In this document: one piece after another, positions 11,434 through 19,302 of the stretch
How positions within the stretch are numbered: position 1 is the first letter of the stretch
Layout: every line of letters starts with the position of its first letter
NCBI GenBank assembly: GCA_012934845.2
Contig: WNNJ02001570.1
Span: forward strand, 248,001 to 312,000
DNA length: 64,000 nt
From: Pomphorhynchus laevis
Taxonomy: Eukaryota; Acanthocephala; Palaeacanthocephala; Echinorhynchida; Pomphorhynchidae
Reading direction: 5' to 3'
Program-made: the position numbers and the translations under genes
The notes under the pieces: model-generated
What the model was told of the DNA's origin: nothing
The model's database searches: none
The model's input: the letters and a program-made list of their open reading frames with translations, nothing else

Positions 11434-11911
11434 AATTTCTTCAAATAATTTGAAACAGAATGAGACATTCTGGGGGGAATAATTATTTTTGTATCTAAAT
11501 GCCATTCCCAGAAAAAAGAAATTAAATATTTCTTCGATATTTCGTTCGCTAACCGCGGACATTATCAAGAAGTATCTGAAACAATAAAACAAGTTAAGTT
11601 ACAGTGTATGAAAAACAAAATCATTTTGGACATTCAAATTTGGTTCGAAGATCTTAATAGCGACAGCCTCCATAACTAATCGGCGTTTTAAGTTAGGCTC
11701 GGAAATCAAAACTGACACATTGTCAAAGTCGATGTCATGCCCAGTTTGATGAGCATGGTCTGCTAATGCCGACTGCGCTGATGTTGTGAGTGCCTTCTTA
11801 TGTTCTTTTAATCTAGTTTTTAGAGTACGTCCAGTTTGTCCAATGTATATGCTTATACAATCACTACACCCAACCTTGTACACTACACCCATCTTATCAA
11901 AATAAGTCACT
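11434..11911 (-). repeat. PLE-1 terminal repeat, element 5' side
   Basis: Second copy of the PLE-1 terminal segment. It holds a 103-residue GIY-YIG end (11599-11910) followed on the minus strand by the start of the full protein at 11592. The repeat shows that the insertion was a partial tandem, as is usual for Penelope-like elements. Confidence 0.85.
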
Positions 11912-11924
11912 AAAACAAGAAGAA

Positions 11925-12017
11925 CTAATTTTGATAAGATAGGTGTAGTCTATAAGGTTGGGTGTAGGGATTGTATAAGCATATACATTGGACAAACTGG
12001 ACGTACTCTAAAAACTT
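11925..12017 (+). mobile_element. inverted PLE-1 scrap, GIY-YIG core
   Basis: On the plus strand this short piece translates as DKIGVVYKVGCRDCISIYIG followed by QTGRTLKT. It is an inverted and slightly diverged copy of the GIY-YIG core that lies 15 bases away on the minus strand at 11826-11910. Inverted 5' junctions of this kind are common for target-primed insertions. Confidence 0.75.
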
Positions 12018-12284
12018 AGATACAAAAATAATTATTCTTCGTTCCATAAAGATTTTATTTATAAAAGAAAGAAGAAATCAAATCAGCTAACTGAGTCTAC
12101 GTATTTAATATAATTATAAACTAAACAAAACATAATAATGCTAAATCAAAATTTAATAATTAAATAATAAAATTAATAATTGTTTTTAGATTTTCTATAA
12201 TTTAAATCAAGTTAAAAATAAAAAATTAAAATTTAAAATAAACGTCATTTTTATGAATTGACTAATAAATAACAGACGTTGTAT

Positions 12285-12400
12285 CAGAATAAGAATTAGA
12301 GGTCATCAGGAGGAACTGCTATGCTATCAGGTTTCGGCCCCTAACTCCTCTACCCAACATAGCAGCGGGGCCAAATACATGCTAATGATGTATTTCCTCT
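12285..12400 (-). other. structured non-coding segment downstream of the RT at 12440-13745
   Basis: Unlike the AT-rich surroundings, this stretch is GC-rich and full of complementary pairs. TAGAGG (12297-12302) pairs with CCTCTA (12347-12352), CTGCTATG (12316-12323) pairs with CATAGCAG (12358-12365), and GGCCCC (12336-12341) pairs with GGGGCC (12367-12372). The halves are interleaved in the order a-b-c-a'-b'-c', not nested. It is probably part of the 3' UTR of the adjacent minus-strand retroelement. Its function is unknown. The rest of 12020-12440 is AT-rich with no gene. Confidence 0.4.
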
Positions 12401-12439
12401 GAAATAACTATCTAGTATCTTATTCTAATACAAAGTATA

Positions 12440-13745
12440 TTATTTATTATCCATCCATAAAAATTTGCCACTTAAGAGTTTAAATTTATTCTTTATATTA
12501 TTGTGTTGATTTATATATTTTACTATTTTCTGCTTGATGTTATTTTTATAGTAACCTAGTTTAAAATATGTATCTATTAAATTATTTAAATGATTTTGAA
12601 GAAAGCCAATATCATTACATATTGTTGCAATTCTTAAAATTTCATTATTTAATGTATTATATTTTATATTATATGGTATGCATGAATGCTCATGCAAAAA
12701 TATGTTTCTTGTAAATTTAAATATGTCATCTTTACGATATAAATTAATAGTAGTTTTAGTTAATGTTAATTTAATGTTCATATCTAGATATACACCTTCT
12801 TTATCATTAATATTGGTTTTGTTAAGAATAAGGCTTTCTGGATAAATTTGTTCACTAATTGAATAAAAATTATTAGAATTAAATACACATATATCATCAA
12901 TGTATCGAAACATATATTTCATATATTTATATTGTTTAGATTTAGTTTTTACACAGTTATGAACAAATTCATATTCTATAAAGCTTAAAAACAAGTCAGC
13001 TATAATTGGGCTACTATTACCACCCATTGGAACACCTTTTACTTGTCTAAATATAGATGTCCCTACTTTTAAATAATTTTGATTTATCAAAATATTTAAG
13101 GATTCTATTAATTCAATTTTATCCATATATTTATATTTATTTGATGGTTTAATTTTTGTTAGATAGGCGTTATAATTATTATAACATATATATGTATATC
13201 TTTTTCCGAATATAAGATTAATTAATTTTACTAACGCTTCTTTAATATCTACTAAATCTAGATTTGTATAAAGCGTACTAAAATCGTATGTATTTATATT
13301 TTGAAAATTTATTCCTTTTGTCTGTTCTAAAAATTCTTTTGTAGAATTAATACTGAAATAGTGTTTTATACCAGTATTAATTTCGATTACCTTGCAATAT
13401 TTTTTAAAGTGTGCTTTAATTACTTTAAGTATTTTATTCATATAGACAGAAAGTGGTTTTAATGTACATTTAAACGCACTACATATGAACCTAGGTTTTA
13501 TTGGATTTTTATGTAATTTTGGATTCCAATATAATATAGGTATAGTTTTATTATCTAATTCAACCTTTATACCCTTTTTATCCATTATAGAACAGTGACT
13601 TGTAATAATTGTTTCTAAACTCAACTCACTACGTTCATATGTTGGATTTACATTTAAATCATTAGAATTAACCTCTTTCACTAGTATATCATAATAAAGC
13701 TTTTTGCATATGAAGACAAAGTTAATACTAGCTTTATCAGTAGTT
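12440..13745 (-). CDS. reverse transcriptase of a Penelope-like type, no endonuclease seen
   Basis: An open frame of 413 residues (12440-13681) with its reading frame extending upstream to about 13745 (TTDKASINFVFICKKLYYDI). RT motifs in order: ILYWNPKLHKNPIKPRFIC, NTYDFSTLYTNLDLVDI (motif A), RQVKGVPMGGNSSPIIADLF (motif B), MFRYIDDICVFNS (motif C) and GVYLDMNIKL. The PKLHK and FSTLYT forms place it near Penelope-like RTs rather than LINEs. No GIY-YIG domain follows it. An N-terminal one, as in the Naiad/Chlamys PLE groups, would lie upstream, where the copy is cut off. Very AT-rich codon use sets it apart from the CR copies. Confidence 0.75.
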
Positions 13746-13746
13746 G

Positions 13747-14275
13747 TTATATATAGTTATTTTTTATAACTTTTTTACGATATAAATTAAAAGTAGTTTT
13801 AATTGATTTTAATTTGTTGCTCATATCAAGATATATACTTTCTTTATCATTAATATAGGTTTTATAAAGAATGATACTACCTGGATAAATGTGTTCGCTT
13901 ATTGAATAAAAATTACTAGAATTAAATACACATATATCATCAATGTATCGAAACATATATTTCATATATTTATATTGTTTAGATTTAGTTTTTACACAGT
14001 TATGTACAAATTCATATTCTATAAAGCTTAAAAAAAGTCAGCTATAATTGGGCTACTATTATCACCCATTGGAACACATTTTACTTGTCTAAATATAGAT
14101 GTTCCGACTTTTAAATAATTTTGATTTATCAAAATATTTAAGGATTCTATTAATTCAATTTTATCCATATATTTATATTTACTTGATGGTTTAATTTTTG
14201 TTAGATAGGCATTATAATTATTATAACATATACATGTATATCTTTTTCCGAATATAAGATTTATTAATTTTACTT
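13747..14275 (-). pseudogene. second, partial copy of the 12440-13745 reverse transcriptase
   Basis: This piece repeats the middle of the RT on the minus strand: the LTKIKPS segment, motif B region, then MFRYIDDICVFNSSNFYSIS (13747-13965), ending after FNLYRKK. It stands head to tail with the longer copy, the join being at about 13745. The two are clearly similar at DNA level but diverged, with a frame change between motifs B and C. It is cut at both ends. Confidence 0.7.
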
Positions 14276-14468
14276 AAAATGGATATTTTCAAAAATATCT
14301 ATATTATAATATGGATATTTATAATATAGGATGTTATAATATTTATATATATTATAATAATATTTATAATATTATTATAATATAGGATATTATATTATAA
14401 TATTACGACGTTCATAATATTATAATATATTATAATATATCAGTATATTATTATATATTACGACGTCT
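14276..14468. repeat. low-complexity (TA/ATT) tract
   Basis: Nearly pure A/T with many imperfect palindromes built from ATAATATTATAAT-type units, and two copies of ATTACGACGT near 14402 and 14457. No gene is present. Confidence 0.7.
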
Positions 14469-14469
14469 A

Positions 14470-15160
14470 TTATAATAAGCTGAGTGATTTATTAGACCTT
14501 TGCCTTCTTTTGACGATTGGCTATAAAAAAGTTAACATACAAATACACAAATTAGATTTGATTAACTTTGTCGATCATCGCAAGAGACGGGATACCTGAG
14601 CAGTGGAATACGTGAAGCAGGTCTACACAGGCTGCATCACAGAATTTGCAGCTACATTTAATAGATCGTTCATGGAATTAAAGGGCGATTTTACATAAGT
14701 TATCATTGTAGCCGTGTATACAAGCTCGAAATAGTAGGCATCGACTTCTTGAGTGCGGCAGCTTCCAATTGGATTGAAATCGTATTGGGGCTATTTATAA
14801 TGATGAGTCTATCCGGGTTAAGCTCTCCTCCCAACGTATTTTGTGTTCACGGAAAACTGGAGTCATCGGGAGCTTTAGACGTTGCTGTTGAACTACTTAT
14901 AACGGCTGTTGATCGAGAAGATACGCTATTGAAGTCGAGTGACATTTAGATGAGACACCATCAAACCTCTTCAGAAATAACCATTTACTCTTATCATTTT
15001 AAAATTTAGAATTGAGAGGTCGGACCAAATTACACTGAGGCTATAGGTTAAGATCGGCTCTAACATTATTGAGAAGTACTGAAGTGCTCCCTCATAAGAC
15101 AATAAAGATACCTTTTTTGCAAATGACAATGCACTTACTAATTTGCATATTTTCATCTCA
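14470..15160 (-). mobile_element. LA-family LINE, C-terminal fragment and 3' UTR
   Basis: On the minus strand 14971-15156 codes for LSYEGALQYFSIMLEPILTY, the LA thumb segment. Further downstream, other frames give RGYNDNLCKIAL and CSCKFCDAACVDLLHVFHC, the LA C-terminal cysteine motif. The 3' UTR to about 14470 has the same AGTGATTTATTA...GGC layout as the 3' UTR of the copy at 2230-3447. At least three frame changes are present. It follows the 3' end of the CR copy at 15357-16345 in the same orientation. Confidence 0.75.
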
Positions 15161-15356
15161 AAGTGTTTTTGGAATGACCATTTCGATGTTAGTAAGACGC
15201 CTAGTTATTTATTTTTTTAAATATACAATATTTATTACAAAACATAACATACAGCGGGAATTTAACCCATTTCAAATATACAGACCGTTTGTGGTTTCTT
15301 CACAGTTACAAATTATCATTACAAATCACACTTTATCAACATCCTAGCGAAGGAAC

Positions 15357-16345
15357 TGGTGAAGGTCAGTATTCCTTGGGATCTTCGCCGGTCTGTTGAT
15401 CTTTTCTAGGGGAGGGTTTTCTATTAGCTCGCAGTGTCATTGACACACACTTAGCGGTTGTTATTGATATTTTGCAACGAATCTTAGTTATGCAATCTGA
15501 ATACGATATCTTTCTTTTTAGTGACATTATGGTTGCGATCTTTCTAAATACATGGTCGGCTGCTTTCCCAATGCCACCAGTTGTCGATATTATTATCTGA
15601 TGAAAGGACGCGTTTTCTACTTAAGTGATTCTTTCAGCGTATTTATTGATTTTCCTCGATTCATGGTATCGGAATGGATCTGACATACGATCGTGAGCAT
15701 AAGACGGAGCCAAAGTATTGTATATGCATACGTTCATGTAGGACCGGTCCGTAATATGTTCAAACAATCCTGTACATTTAATATCCGAGCGTGCATCTCT
15801 ATCTCATGTAGTCGTTGTCTTTTCTAAGATGACATTAGCGGAAATCGGCATGAGTTGTGGTTCTAATTGAACATCATGACATGTTTCCCGTAGCATGTTC
15901 CCCATCTCAATTGTCACTGCATTGTGTCACTGAAAGTGCATGTGGGATATCGAAATCTTGACCATAATTGCATTTTAAGGGTTCAGATTGATTTTTCCAG
16001 TTGTATATTGACAGCAAGGGCATTTCTGAATTCGTTCGTGTTCAGAAATAATTTATTGTCTAAGTTTCTTGGCTCAAGCCAAGCTGAAGAGCCGATCCTA
16101 CTTGCGTTTTCGATGATCGTCAAAAGATCGTCGGAGGCGGATTTCAAATCATCTCTTATCTGGTGGGTCCTGTTTTGTTTATCGGCTTTAATTTCCTGAC
16201 GTATGCGACCCTGCATTTTTGCGGCTTCCGTACCTCCGATTTCCTGCATTGCATGCTCGCTAACTGAGAGTGAATAATTGTATTCTTGTGCAGCACCTCG
16301 ACAGAGGTCTATTATGTTTACTCCTCCATGTTTTCTTGGCATCAA
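15357..16345 (-). pseudogene. CR retrotransposon, 5'-truncated C-terminal third
   Basis: Minus-strand frames give GGVNIIDLCRGAAQEYNYSL, a helical linker, ASRIGSSAWLEPRN and NTNEFRNALAV (all at 15983-16345), then SDIKCTGLFEHITDRSYMNV, CIYNTLAPSYAHDRM and ESRKINKYAERIT. This is the CR segment from after the RT to the REL endonuclease. The zinc-knuckle region is badly decayed. A 3' UTR continues to about 15210 with AATGGGTTAAATTCCCGC at 15253-15272. There are multiple frame changes. The 5' end at about 16345 is a truncation; AT-rich DNA follows. Confidence 0.75.
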
Positions 16346-16356
16346 GATTATTATTT

Positions 16357-16388
16357 GCTTCCCAAATATTATAATATATTTGGGAAGC
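16357..16388. repeat. perfect 13-bp inverted repeat
   Basis: GCTTCCCAAATAT at 16357-16369 is exactly complementary to 16376-16388, with a six-base loop. It sits between the 5' end of one CR fragment and the 3' end relic of another. It could be the terminus of a small MITE-like element, but no matching partner was seen. Confidence 0.5.
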
Positions 16389-16429
16389 TATAATATATTT
16401 GGAATAATATAATATATTTATTCCTTCAA

Positions 16430-16525
16430 AATATATATAGATATTTATAATTTTTTATTAAGTTTTTTTAACAAATTTAAATTTTTCTACAATTAGAAAG
16501 GTTACCCACAAATGGGTCCTTTAAT
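16430..16525 (-). repeat. CR 3' end relic
   Basis: On the minus strand this reads GGACCCATTTGTGGGTAACC, then an AT-rich tail. This is the 3' UTR motif of CR elements with no coding sequence attached. The same segment recurs at 17141-17226 and 28009-28094, so the PLE fragment at 16559-17140 lies between two copies of it. Confidence 0.6.
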
Positions 16526-16558
16526 CGATCTAAAGGACCCATTTAAAACGCTCGATTT

Positions 16559-17140
16559 AAAACGATCTAAAGCGCTCAGGATTGACGAATATTCGAATTT
16601 ACCACAAAAGATGTTACACTTTATCTGGGATGTTTAAAAAGAAACCAAAATTGTCCCCTGGAAGTGTCGTATACCGCATTCCTTGCCAAGATTGTGACGC
16701 GGGTTATGTAGGACAAACCCGACAAACATTCTCCAAGCGCATTTATCAGCATCAATATGCGCTAAAACGGGGTGACTCCTCGTCTGCCATTGTCAAACAC
16801 GTCCTATCGACCGATCATGGGATTGACTTTGGAAAAGCTAAGATTATCTGTGTTGAAAACAACTTGCAACGTCGTCTTATAAAAGAATCAATTTTAATAA
16901 ATTCCGAAGCGAATCCGATGGCCGGAAATAAGTCTAACTGGTCACTACGATTACCAGTATCGCATGAAATTGTGGACGGTATCACGTAAACGAATGGACT
17001 TCTTCCGTGGTATTCCTAGTATAAAACTTGTATCTCTGTACTGTCATTTTAATTCTGTTTGATTTTTTTTAATCTGTTGACAAGGACCGTTTGGTCGAAA
17101 GCTCCAACAAAAACGTTTCAAACTTTTTTCGCAATTCTAT
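16559..17140 (+). mobile_element. PLE-2 3' fragment, GIY-YIG end
   Basis: A 5'-truncated copy of the end of the Penelope-like element at 25780-27990. A 135-residue frame (16582-16989) holds the whole GIY-YIG domain: VYRIPCQDCDAGYVGQTRQT, FSKRIYQHQYAL and the end NWSLRLPVSHEIVDGIT. The DNA is essentially identical to 27427-28008, and the identity continues past the element into the tRNA gene. That makes a local duplication more likely than a separate insertion. Confidence 0.85.
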
Positions 17141-17226
17141 ATAGATATTTATAATTTTTTTATTAAGTTTTTTTTAACAAATTTAAATTTTTCTACAATT
17201 AGAAAGGTTACCCACAAATGGGTCCT
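17141..17226 (-). repeat. CR 3' end relic
   Basis: Same 3' terminal sequence as 16430-16525, read on the minus strand, here directly after the PLE-2 fragment. Between it and the tRNA gene (17227-17500) I see no gene. That interval holds two copies of TTTTCGATATTCATCTGCT near 17376 and 17393. Confidence 0.6.
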
Positions 17227-17500
17227 TTAATTAATTAATTTATTCAATCTAATCAATGTAGACGATAAATTCCGCAAGGACGATGAATTGCGGAATGTGG
17301 AGCGCGGATGCAGCGCGAACACATCGTTGCGAGAAGCACGCCGATGCGAGATCGTAGTTTTCGATATTCATCTGCTGTGATATTCTAGTTTTCGATATTC
17401 ATCTGCTTTCGATATTCATCCGGTGTTTCCGGGCCGTTTCACCTGCTATCTTTTGGAACAGTGTTGCGCATTTCTTGCTGTTTTACCGTAACAAAGAAAT

Positions 17501-17598
17501 TGACAGCGGTGGGATTCGAACCCACGCCTTCGGAGAAGACCAGAACACACAAATCAGTTTCTTGAGTCTGGCGCCTTAGACCACTCGGCCACACTGTC
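17501..17598 (-). tRNA. tRNA-Leu (CAA) with 15-nt intron, copy 1
   Basis: The minus strand folds as a complete class II tRNA. The acceptor GACAGUG pairs with CGCUGUC, discriminator A. The A-box region reads TGGCCGAGTGGTC. The anticodon stem CCAGA/TCTGG encloses CTCAAG, giving anticodon CAA, and a 15-nt intron (AAACTGATTTGTGTG) follows the base 3' of the anticodon. There is a long variable arm, then the T arm GTGGGTTCGAATCCCAC containing the B box. An intron at this position is typical of eukaryotic tRNA-Leu(CAA). No clean T-run terminator was seen. The copy at 28369-28466 is identical. Confidence 0.95.
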
Positions 17599-17787
17599 GA
17601 TATATAACAATTAAATATATATAAAAATAAACACAATATATAAAAATAAATAAGAATAAATAAAAAACGATATATAAAAATAAACACTGTCGATAATAAT
17701 AATTTTTTTATTTAAAAAATATATAAATACAAGCAACTGAACATTCTATATAAATATTTTCAAAATTATTGATATTTGTTTGACTCT

Positions 17788-17994
17788 TCAACGTGTGCTA
17801 TTAGAAGGACATCCTCGTGTTGAACGTCCACCTCTGATGCTGTTCGATACTGCTTTACACAATAGAAACGTTACTCTGCGCGTCAAACGATTCAAATGAT
17901 TAGCATAAGGCAATTGTGCTCGCTCTGATAAGATAATATTAATGAGATAAAATTTATTATACCTCTTTACCTTTCGGTACTGGGTAAACAACAT
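17788..17994 (-). mobile_element. PLE N-terminal fragment
   Basis: The minus-strand frame ends HLNRLTRRVTFLLCKAVSNS. It matches the SRLMRKITFLLSTTLHQLRN segment just upstream of the RT in PLE-1 (10846-11592). It is a short diverged remnant with nothing else of a PLE attached. Confidence 0.5.
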
Positions 17995-18029
17995 AAATAC
18001 ACCAAAAGTTTATCAATTTTATAAGTTGT

Positions 18030-18237
18030 ATTTCAAAATCTTCTCCTACTGTCAATATCGGATAGTGACAGATTTTTCAAAATTGGGCAAGTGAAGATAT
18101 GCAGGTTAGATGCGCATTCGTTTTTGCAAAGAACACAAATGCACAAAGAGCACCGTGCATGTACTGGAATTCTAATAGCGCAGAATTTATCGTGATATCC
18201 ATGGACAGATGCTCTCCAGATCAGCGGTCTTTTCCTT
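18030..18237 (-). mobile_element. LA-family LINE, C-terminal scrap
   Basis: Minus-strand translation gives KRPLIWRASVHGYHDKFCAI, CSLCICVLCKNEC, and LHIFTCPILKNLSLSDID. These match the extreme C terminus of LA copies at 35440-36813 (RVSTHGYHDKYCSI) and 2230-3447. It lies back to back with the 5' cut end of the CR fragment at 18238. Confidence 0.75.
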
Positions 18238-18865
18238 GCACAAGATGCTTTAGCAGTTCATTTCGGTTGGCCACCACCGAATCCACCACGCTTTTGTAGC
18301 TGTGGGGCTGACTTTGCACTGAGTCATTGTCTTTCATGTCAGGTCGGTGGATTACCTATTGTACGTCACAACACTGTAAGAGATTTTCTAGCTAAAAAAC
18401 TGTCAAAAGTATCATCATCAGTAGCCATCGAACCAATCATACGCCGGATACCTGAGGGATTTGACTTTGAAATTGCATCAACAACTCGCAATATTGAAGC
18501 TCGTTTAGATATCGAAACAACGGCTTGTTCGGTGATTCAACGGAGCGGTCCTTACTGGACATCGTTGTATTTAATCATTTTGCTCCGTCGTACATCTCTG
18601 ACAATCCAAAATCTCACTTCGAGTATCACGCCAAACGAAAAATATCAAAGTACAACGAGCGAGTACCTAAAATAGCAGATGCTACGTTTTACCCTTTCGT
18701 GTGTGCGTGTAATGGGGCACTGGGTAAGGAAGCACAAATTGTACTCAGAAAAATCGCTTTACTGGAATCTGAAAAAAGCAAACTTTCATACAGTAATTGC
18801 ATCTCAGATATTCGAATGGACCTTGGATTTCTAATTGCAAGGTTGGCATGAAATGCTTTACGTTG
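18238..18865 (+). pseudogene. CR retrotransposon, 5'-truncated, zinc knuckle and REL endonuclease
   Basis: Starts within the segment AQDALAVHFGWPPPNPPRF and continues with the zinc knuckle CSCGADFALSHCLSC, GGLPIVRHNTVRDF, and TTRNIEARLDIE. After one frame change comes ERSLLDIVVFNHFAPSY, KISKYNERV and the tail at 18525-18851. So the endonuclease core is present but split between two frames. The 3' UTR runs to a TATTATTATTA run at 19005-19015, where the next CR copy begins in the same orientation. Confidence 0.85.
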
Positions 18866-19015
18866 CTCACGATCAAGTTATACAAGAGTTGGGAGATCAG
18901 TACACGAGGACGTATCCAACTTTTAATAATAAACAATATTTCGAACAATTTAAAAGGGTATTTTCCGATGTAATTTTTTTTAATAAATCTTCTCTTTAAA
19001 AAAGTATTATTATTA

Positions 19016-19302
19016 AAATATAGGTTAAAAAAGTTTGAGATAAATAACATACAATATTTACAGTTGGTACCTACATAATTTGCAAATTACAATAAACATA
19101 CAATTAATATACACACTGCTAACTAATAACTACATACAACTACAACATCACGACAACCTCACGCGCTAATTTACAATTTGAAGTACAATCGCTGTAAGAA
19201 GACCGTTGTATTCAATAAAAACAAGTTAATATATACAATCAAAACACTCTATCGGCATTCAGCACAACAACTAAAATCTAAACAACTACACCGATAATAT
19301 TT
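19016..19302 (+). other. 5' UTR of the CR copy at 19303-22471
   Basis: Begins right after TATTATTATTA (19005-19015) and runs 287 bp to the ATG at 19303. It is rich in ACAA/ATAC triplets and has few G residues, like the leaders of the other full CR copies. No TATA or other promoter motif is convincing; non-LTR elements normally use internal promoters. Confidence 0.45.

Larger units (their letters stand above)
8818..11911 (-). mobile_element. Penelope-like element (PLE-1), GIY-YIG type, with repeated ends
   Basis: A Penelope-like retroelement on the minus strand. A recognisable PLE N-terminal region lies at 10846-11592 (SRLMRKITFLL). The RT region lies at 10132-10788 (ADKGNCVVLLDKSDY, GLPKIHKLDCPLRPIVS, FTLDVKSLFTNVS) and 9016-10116 (GVAMGSPIGPALADLYM, FYRYIDDIFVIW, FLPFLDCLV). 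A C-terminal GIY-YIG nuclease follows (VYKVGCSDCISIYIGQTGRT, RLKEHKKAL). About 480 bp spanning the GIY-YIG end and the protein start occurs at both ends (8860-9340 and 11434-11911), the partial-tandem layout with pseudo-LTRs described for this class. Coding is broken by about two breaks, so it looks inactive. Confidence 0.9.
16559..17603 (+). repeat. about 1.05-kb direct repeat, copy 1 (partner 27427-28471)
   Basis: Constant offset of 10,868 bases to the second copy, with one substitution noticed near the right end (A at 17603 against G). It includes the PLE-2 end, a CR 3' end relic, about 270 bp of unassigned sequence and a tRNA-Leu gene. Similarity continues with small indels to about 17692 and 28546. 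Confidence 0.85.

Noticed and set aside
14276-14468. Promoter or origin-like AT-rich block
   Set aside because: The base composition is explained by degenerate TA/ATT repeats; no supporting gene start or motif next to it.
17074-17108. Hammerhead-ribozyme-like segment in the PLE-2 3' region (repeated at 27942-27976)
   Set aside because: GACC/GGTC followed by GAAA looks like stem II, and hammerheads are known in PLEs, but the CUGANGA box reads CTGTTGA and the bases between it and the stem do not close properly. I could not find stems I and III.
17439-17687. An 82-residue minus-strand open frame
   Set aside because: It runs straight through the tRNA-Leu gene; the translated tRNA and AT-rich flank explain it.
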